A stretch of 19,481 nucleotides of DNA from assembly GCA_964372165.1 (NCBI GenBank), contig CAYJPT010000033.1:1-19481 (forward strand), in the 5' to 3' direction. This DNA is from CAYJAD01 sp964372165. Lineage in GTDB: Bacteria; Desulfobacterota; Desulfovibrionia; Desulfovibrionales; Desulfovibrionaceae. The stretch's first letter is position 1. Each line of letters begins with the position of its first letter. The position numbers and the translations under genes are program-made. Below, in pieces: positions 15,113-19,481 of this stretch. The notes under the pieces were generated by a model that saw only the letters and a list, made by a program, of their open reading frames with translations, was not told the origin of the DNA and did no database searches.

Positions 15113-15913
15113 ATGCTGCAAATACACAATCTACGCTATTTATTGTTATCAATGATACTTCTAAGTTTATGCGCTTGCGCAAAAACAGCACCTAGCCCCA
15201 CAATGTTAAGTCAAGACCATGAAGATAATTGGCAAAGCTATCTGCAAAGCGGGCAAAAAAATATTGGTCCATTTCGTACTCAAATGAGTTTACGTTATGG
15301 AAGCAACGATGACACAAGACGTGTAACGGCCTTATTGTGGGGTAATGATACTAAGGAACTACGCCTTGATGTCAATGCAGGAATTGGTGTTAATGTAGCT
15401 AAAATATTAGAAAATAGTAATAGTTTTCTAGTTTTTGTCCCCCGTGAGGAAGTAGCGTATTATCATGAAGGAACACAAAAACCTCTTTTTAATGCTGGCG
15501 TGCCCATACCTTTTAATCTTCAGCAATTAGCGCAAATTATTCAAGGCCAATATAGCTTAGTATTTGGCACTCAACGAGCAAACAGCGTTTCACCAAATAA
15601 CACTGGTGAGAATGAAAGTAGATTTATTCTTAAAAATAGCACTTTTGCCGGTATTTTAGCACTTAATTCGCAAGGCTTACCCACATCGTGGCAAGAACAA
15701 AACAAACAAGGCTGGAAATTAATTTTAGGTTATAAAGATAATAGTTTACAACCTTATAAACTTACAATGACGCATGCAACTACCGGAAAACGAGCCATTT
15801 TACTGATTAAAGAGCGAGAAGTAGCACTTAGCCACTTTACGGATGAACAAATGCGACTTACATTACCAAGTAACATTAGTATTTTGCCGCTGGAGCAAGC
15901 ACAAAATCTGTAG
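15113..15913 (+). CDS. LolB-like outer membrane lipoprotein
   Basis: A hydrophobic signal segment ends in LCAC with Cys22 as the likely lipidated residue. The remaining 240 residues resemble LolB/LolA-type beta-sheet lipid carriers. NWQSYLQSGQKNIGPFRTQMSLRYGS, TALLWGNDTKELRLDV and FLVFVPREEVAYYHEG form successive strands, with PIPFNLQQLAQIIQGQYS as the helical insertion. LolB receives lipoproteins from LolA at the outer membrane; this assignment is by fold-like pattern and genomic position and is moderate. AGGA at 15103-15106, six bases before the ATG, supports the start. It lies 64 bases after the TPR lipoprotein gene. Confidence 0.6.
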   Translation: MLQIHNLRYLLLSMILLSLCACAKTAPSPTMLSQDHEDNWQSYLQSGQKNIGPFRTQMSLRYGSNDDTRRVTALLWGNDTKELRLDVNAGIGVNVAKILENSNSFLVFVPREEVAYYHEGTQKPLFNAGVPIPFNLQQLAQIIQGQYSLVFGTQRANSVSPNNTGENESRFILKNSTFAGILALNSQGLPTSWQEQNKQGWKLILGYKDNSLQPYKLTMTHATTGKRAILLIKEREVALSHFTDEQMRLTLPSNISILPLEQAQNL

Positions 15914-15918
15914 ATTTA

Positions 15919-15947
15919 TTGTTCAAGCTAGTCTAAACGAGTAAAAT
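15919..15947 (+). promoter_or_regulatory. Candidate promoter of rpiB-cysS
   Basis: TTGTTC (15919-15924) and TAAAAT (15942-15947) are separated by 17 bases, 34 bases before the rpiB ATG. It could give rpiB-cysS their own transcript within the rpoH group. Confidence 0.35.
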
Positions 15948-15981
15948 ATGTTTTTAAGTCTATAAAATATACGGAGTTGTC

Positions 15982-16413
15982 ATGTTACCCATTATCCATC
16001 TTGCATCTGACCATGCCGGATTTAGCTTAAAAGAAATTATTAAAACACATCTTGAAACTCAAGATTATAATATTAAAGATTATGGTACAAACAACACTGC
16101 AAGTTGCGATTATCCAGTATTTGCAAAAAATTTATGCACAGGACTTTTGAAACAAGGCGGTATGGGTATCTTAATTTGTGGTACAGGTATTGGTATGTCC
16201 ATGATGGCCAATCGTATAAAAGGCATTCGGGCTGCGCTGTGTTGTAATGAATTTCAAGCTCGTGCAACTCGTGCTCACAATGATGCTAATGTACTTTGTC
16301 TTGGTGAGCGTGTAACAGGCACAGGCATAGCCATTGACCTTGTGAACATTTTTCTAAACACAAACTTTGAATCTGGGCGTCATCAAACGCGCATTGACTT
16401 AATTGATAATTAA
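15982..16413 (+). CDS. rpiB: Ribose 5-phosphate isomerase B
   Basis: RpiB interconverts ribulose 5-phosphate and ribose 5-phosphate in the pentose phosphate pathway. The 143-residue length is typical. LASDHAGFSLK (7-17) opens the family pattern, DYPVFA (43-48) follows, and ICGTGIGMSMMANR (65-78) includes the catalytic Cys66. RAHNDANVLCLG (97-108) contributes the phosphate-binding His99. GGAG at 15972-15975 supports the ATG. cysS follows 17 bases downstream, an arrangement I recall from Desulfovibrio genomes. Confidence 0.95.
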   Translation: MLPIIHLASDHAGFSLKEIIKTHLETQDYNIKDYGTNNTASCDYPVFAKNLCTGLLKQGGMGILICGTGIGMSMMANRIKGIRAALCCNEFQARATRAHNDANVLCLGERVTGTGIAIDLVNIFLNTNFESGRHQTRIDLIDN

Positions 16414-16430
16414 ATTTTATTGGGAAATAT

Positions 16431-17882
16431 ATGCAACTATACAACACACTTACAAGAAAAAAAGAAGAATTTATCCCTGTACATGATGGCAAGGTTTCCA
16501 TGTATGTTTGTGGGATTACAGCCTATGACTATTGCCACATTGGGCATGCGCGTTCTGCCTTAGTTTTTGATGTTTTAGTGCGCTACTTAAAATATAAAAA
16601 TTTACAAGTACGTTTTGTGCGTAATTTTACAGACATAGATGATAAAATAATCAACCGGGCTAATGAAGAGGGGCGTGACTGGCGTGAGGTAGCAACAACC
16701 TACATGCAAGCATTCCATGAGGATATGGATGCATTAAATATTTTGCGTGCCGACGAAGAACCGTGTGCTACTGACTTTATTCCACAAATGCAAAATATAT
16801 GCGAAAAACTTATCGCTGATGGTAAAGCATACGCCACGCCTTCCGGAGATGTTTATTTTAAAGTGCGCGCTCATGAACAATACGGTAAACTCTCTGGGCG
16901 CAGTCTTGACGACCTTAGATCCGGCGCAAGAGTTGCACCGGGAGACGAAAAACAAGATCCACTTGATTTTGCACTTTGGAAAGCTGCAAAACCAGGCGAG
17001 CCATCTTGGGACAGTCCTTGGGGTAAAGGGCGTCCTGGTTGGCATATTGAGTGCTCTGCCATGAGTGAGCAATACTTACCACTAGATATTCATGGTGGTG
17101 GGCAGGATTTGATTTTTCCGCACCATGAAAATGAAATAGCCCAAACTGAGGCCTGCACACATAAAGAGCTTGCAAAATATTGGGTTCATAATGGATTTGT
17201 ACAAATTAATGCCGAAAAAATGTCCAAATCTTTAGGAAATTTCAAAACAATTCGCCTTATTTTAGAACAATACTTAGCAGAAACATTACGCTTTTTCTTG
17301 CTTAGCAAGCAATATCGCAGTCCCATTGACTTTACAGATAGTAGTATGGATGAAGCAGAACGAGGCCAAAAACGTGTGTATCAATGCCTGCTTGAAGTTA
17401 AAACAGCATTGCAGCGTCAAAACTGGAAAAAGTCACCCTTTCCTAATGAATTTATGGAAGAAATACAAAGTACCAATACATCCATACATGACGCCATGGA
17501 AGATGATTGCAATACCGCTGCAGCCTTAGGTCATATTTTTGCGTTAATCCGACTTGTTAACCGTGGTCTTGAGGATAAGTCTATACGAGCAAGTGAGGGC
17601 ATGCGTGATTTCTTACTAGCTTTTCAAAAAACAATATCAACCTGGGCAGAGGTTTTTGGTATTTTTCAAGAAGATGCACAAAAATTCCTTTTAATGCTAC
17701 GAAACCAACAAGCCAAACGTAAAGATATTGACGTATCAGCTATTGAAAATTTAATTGCTCAAAGGCAAGAAGCTAGAGCTACAAAAGATTTTGCAAAGTC
17801 TGATTCATTACGAGACAGTTTAACAACAATGGGCATTGAAATTCGTGATACAGCGCAAGGTGTAGAATGGGACATTATGTAG
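16431..17882 (+). CDS. cysS: Cysteinyl-tRNA synthetase
   Basis: CysS is a class I aminoacyl-tRNA synthetase that charges tRNA-Cys. The 483-residue protein has the HIGH motif (36-39) and KMSKS (263-267). Cys27, Cys208, His231 and Glu235 correspond to the zinc site that selects cysteine in E. coli CysS. FVRNFTDIDDKIINRA (62-77) and GGGQDLIFPHHENEIAQ are nearly invariant family segments. The length is close to the E. coli enzyme, and the C-terminal anticodon-binding part ends normally. A GGGA precedes the ATG, and a T-tailed hairpin follows the stop. Confidence 0.97.
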   Translation: MQLYNTLTRKKEEFIPVHDGKVSMYVCGITAYDYCHIGHARSALVFDVLVRYLKYKNLQVRFVRNFTDIDDKIINRANEEGRDWREVATTYMQAFHEDMDALNILRADEEPCATDFIPQMQNICEKLIADGKAYATPSGDVYFKVRAHEQYGKLSGRSLDDLRSGARVAPGDEKQDPLDFALWKAAKPGEPSWDSPWGKGRPGWHIECSAMSEQYLPLDIHGGGQDLIFPHHENEIAQTEACTHKELAKYWVHNGFVQINAEKMSKSLGNFKTIRLILEQYLAETLRFFLLSKQYRSPIDFTDSSMDEAERGQKRVYQCLLEVKTALQRQNWKKSPFPNEFMEEIQSTNTSIHDAMEDDCNTAAALGHIFALIRLVNRGLEDKSIRASEGMRDFLLAFQKTISTWAEVFGIFQEDAQKFLLMLRNQQAKRKDIDVSAIENLIAQRQEARATKDFAKSDSLRDSLTTMGIEIRDTAQGVEWDIM

Positions 17883-17894
17883 CCTTGGCACAGT

Positions 17895-17918
17895 ATCTTG
17901 TCATGCGACATGATTTTT
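17895..17918 (+). terminator. cysS terminator
   Basis: ATCTTGTC pairs with GACATGAT around an ATGC loop (one T-T mismatch, seven pairs), followed by a T-run to 17918. It lies 12 bases after the cysS stop. Confidence 0.5.
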
Positions 17919-17968
17919 GAGTTATCATTTTGTTTGTACAAAAGTTGGCGTTAAAAAATGCTAATACT

Positions 17969-17999
17969 TTGATAAGATAAGATAAGATAAGATTTATAT
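17969..17999 (+). promoter_or_regulatory. Candidate promoter of the M48 peptidase gene, spacer made of GATAA repeats
   Basis: TTGATA (17969-17974) and TTTATA (17993-17998, or TTATAT one base later) are 18 bases apart, about 25 bases before the ATG. The intervening bases are almost entirely GATAA repeat units, so unit gain or loss would change the spacing by five. Confidence 0.4.
17971..17993 (+). repeat. Pentanucleotide tandem repeat (GATAA)4 plus GAT
   Basis: Four perfect GATAA units occupy 17971-17990, followed by a partial GAT. It is the only short tandem repeat with a unit longer than one base that I noticed in the window. Confidence 0.9.
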
Positions 18000-18024
18000 A
18001 TTCACTCTTGAACGAGTAGATACC

Positions 18025-19440
18025 ATGAATATATCGTTACATAAATTTGCAGCTTCATTTATGGTTTTTGCTATATTGTTTAGCCAAATTTGGACTGCCC
18101 CTGCGCATGCATTTCTTGGATTTGGTGACTTTGGTATTGCTGAAGAAAAAGAAATGGGGCGAAAGTTTGAAGTGCTCATACGCTCTCAACTTCCTCTGGT
18201 AGAAGACCCAGAAGTTTCACTCTATGTCAAACATTTAGTAAATAAAATTGCAAAAATCATCCCTCCTCAGCCCTTTAATTTTACATCGGGTGTCATTCTA
18301 CATAATTCATTAAATGCATTTGCAGTTCCGGGCGGACATGTTTTTATATTCACGGGACTTATGATGCAGTTGGATAATGAGTCACAACTAGCAGGCGTAA
18401 TCGCCCATGAAATGGCTCACGTAACACAACGCCATGTAGCAGCACGCATTGAGCGCGGCAAATACCTCACTCTTGCGAGCCTTCTAGCCGCAGTTGCAGG
18501 AGTGTTGGTAGGTGGTGAGGGCGGTTCTGCCATTATAGCAGGCGCCATGGGTGCAAGCCAATCTGCTATGTTAAATTATAGCCGCATGGACGAAAGTGAA
18601 GCCGATGACATAGGATACCAATATCTTGTAGCCGCTGGTTATCCACCTGAAGGCATGGCAGGAGGCTTTAAAAAAATACGTGAAAAAAGTGTGATGAGCG
18701 GCGGAAGCAATATACCAACCTACTTGTCTACTCATCCAGAAATAGGTGCGCGTATAACGAATGTTATGGCAAAGGTACGTACAGAACCAAAATCCATCAA
18801 CAAACGTAAAGTCAATAATACACAATTTAAGCGTGTACAAACTTTATTATGGGCGCGTTATGGCACAATACAAGCAGCACGTCATCGTTTTCTTGCCGAT
18901 AAAAGTCCCTTAGCTCTTATGGGCACTGCTATGCTTTTAGCGCGTGAAAACAAAATTCAAGAAGCAAATATGACTTTTGAAAAAGCATTAGCTCAAGGCC
19001 CTAAAGACCCGCTAATTTTACGTGAAGCAGGCGCATTTCACTATAGAAAAGGTGATACAGCCCGTGCTGAAATTCTACTGTCTACAGCTATGCATCTTGA
19101 TTCACGAGATTATATGGCACAATTTTTTTATGCAAGACTATTAGACGAAACAGGACGCACTCTTAATGCTGAACCATATTATCAAGAAGTGTTACGCATA
19201 TTACCAGAAGATCAAGAAGTGCATGCAGCTTATGCTAGGTCGCTAGGACGTAGCGGCAAACATTTTGAAGCTTATTTACACTTAGCTTACAGTGCACTTT
19301 ACAGAAATGACAAAAGAAAAACCAAGCAATATCTCGATCAAGCTAGAAGCAATATAAAAACCTCCACCCACAAATCTGCCATAGCACGCTTTGACACAAA
19401 ATACAAAGAGCGCAAAGAAATTTGGGATGAAGGTTTATAA
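18025..19440 (+). CDS. M48 family metalloprotease with TPR domain, BepA (YfgC)-like
   Basis: BepA-like proteins are periplasmic zinc peptidases and chaperones that help assemble or degrade outer-membrane proteins such as LptD. The 471-residue product has a cleavable signal peptide ending at about PAHA-F (Ala29). The zinc motif HEMAH (128-132) has the third ligand probably Glu192 in DESEADDIGYQYL. A hydrophobic stretch, LASLLAAVAGVLVGG, lies between them. From about residue 265 the protein consists of TPR-like helices (PLALMGTAMLLARENKIQEANMTFEKALAQGPKDP and later repeats), as in E. coli BepA (487 residues). It follows the cysS terminator and appears to have its own promoter. Confidence 0.9.
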   Translation: MNISLHKFAASFMVFAILFSQIWTAPAHAFLGFGDFGIAEEKEMGRKFEVLIRSQLPLVEDPEVSLYVKHLVNKIAKIIPPQPFNFTSGVILHNSLNAFAVPGGHVFIFTGLMMQLDNESQLAGVIAHEMAHVTQRHVAARIERGKYLTLASLLAAVAGVLVGGEGGSAIIAGAMGASQSAMLNYSRMDESEADDIGYQYLVAAGYPPEGMAGGFKKIREKSVMSGGSNIPTYLSTHPEIGARITNVMAKVRTEPKSINKRKVNNTQFKRVQTLLWARYGTIQAARHRFLADKSPLALMGTAMLLARENKIQEANMTFEKALAQGPKDPLILREAGAFHYRKGDTARAEILLSTAMHLDSRDYMAQFFYARLLDETGRTLNAEPYYQEVLRILPEDQEVHAAYARSLGRSGKHFEAYLHLAYSALYRNDKRKTKQYLDQARSNIKTSTHKSAIARFDTKYKERKEIWDEGL

Positions 19441-19456
19441 TATTACAAAGTTCAAC

Positions 19457-19481
19457 TTAAGGAAATGCTGATTTATTCTGC
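19457..19481 (+). repeat. Left end of another TTAAGGAAA element, cut by the window edge
   Basis: These 25 bases are identical to 4823-4847 and end at the last base of the window. A full copy of the 92-bp element may continue beyond the edge, 17 bases after the M48 peptidase stop. Confidence 0.75.

Overview
The window is a contiguous, AT-rich piece of bacterial chromosome. It is densely packed with housekeeping genes and has no rRNA, tRNA, CRISPR array, prophage or full insertion sequence that I can recognise. The gene content and order point to Deltaproteobacteria (Desulfobacterota), most likely an AT-rich member of the Desulfovibrionaceae such as a Lawsonia-like or host-associated lineage. 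This rests on aat-clpA-clpS, a short metH, and an RpoH-type sigma factor followed by a TPR lipoprotein, rpiB, cysS and an M48 peptidase. The family assignment comes from remembered gene order and was not searched.

Layout. Positions 1-445 hold a terminator-like hairpin at the edge and then about 420 bases with no convincing gene. A flavin oxidoreductase of the nitronate monooxygenase/2-nitropropane dioxygenase class (446-1585, +) follows. It faces a long minus-strand series across a 247-bp convergent gap that contains a repeat end, a terminator hairpin and a 151-bp MITE-like element. Read in the direction of transcription from 11994 down to 1833, the minus-strand series is metH (lacking the activation domain), a periplasmic TlpA-like thioredoxin, an N-acetylglutamate-synthase-like GNAT enzyme, hpt, a 307-bp gap, an MJ0042 zinc-ribbon membrane protein, radA, a 381-bp gap, clpS, clpA and aat. 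Diverging from metH, the plus strand carries rpoH, a TPR lipoprotein, a LolB-like lipoprotein, rpiB, cysS and, after a terminator, a BepA-like M48 metalloprotease.

How the genes work together. Aat, ClpS and ClpA form an adjacent N-degron module: Aat adds Leu/Phe to N-terminal Lys/Arg, ClpS recognises the new N-end, and ClpA unfolds the substrate for ClpP. RpoH and the BepA-like protease add cytoplasmic and envelope protein quality control. The other genes serve methionine, purine, arginine and pentose metabolism, tRNA charging and recombination.

The least ordinary signals are non-coding or low-complexity. A run of ten C lies in codons 12-15 of rpoH, where any slip truncates the protein at once. 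A (GATAA)4 tract sits between plausible -35 and -10 boxes upstream of the BepA-like gene. Two families of small inverted-repeat elements are present. One has TTAAGGAAA termini, with a full 92-bp copy between clpS and clpA, a solo end that overlaps the stop codon of the first gene, and another end at the right edge of the window. The other is a 151-bp element with TTAGATAGTRTCGTCAAAT termini, whose subterminal sequences reappear in the gap downstream of hpt.
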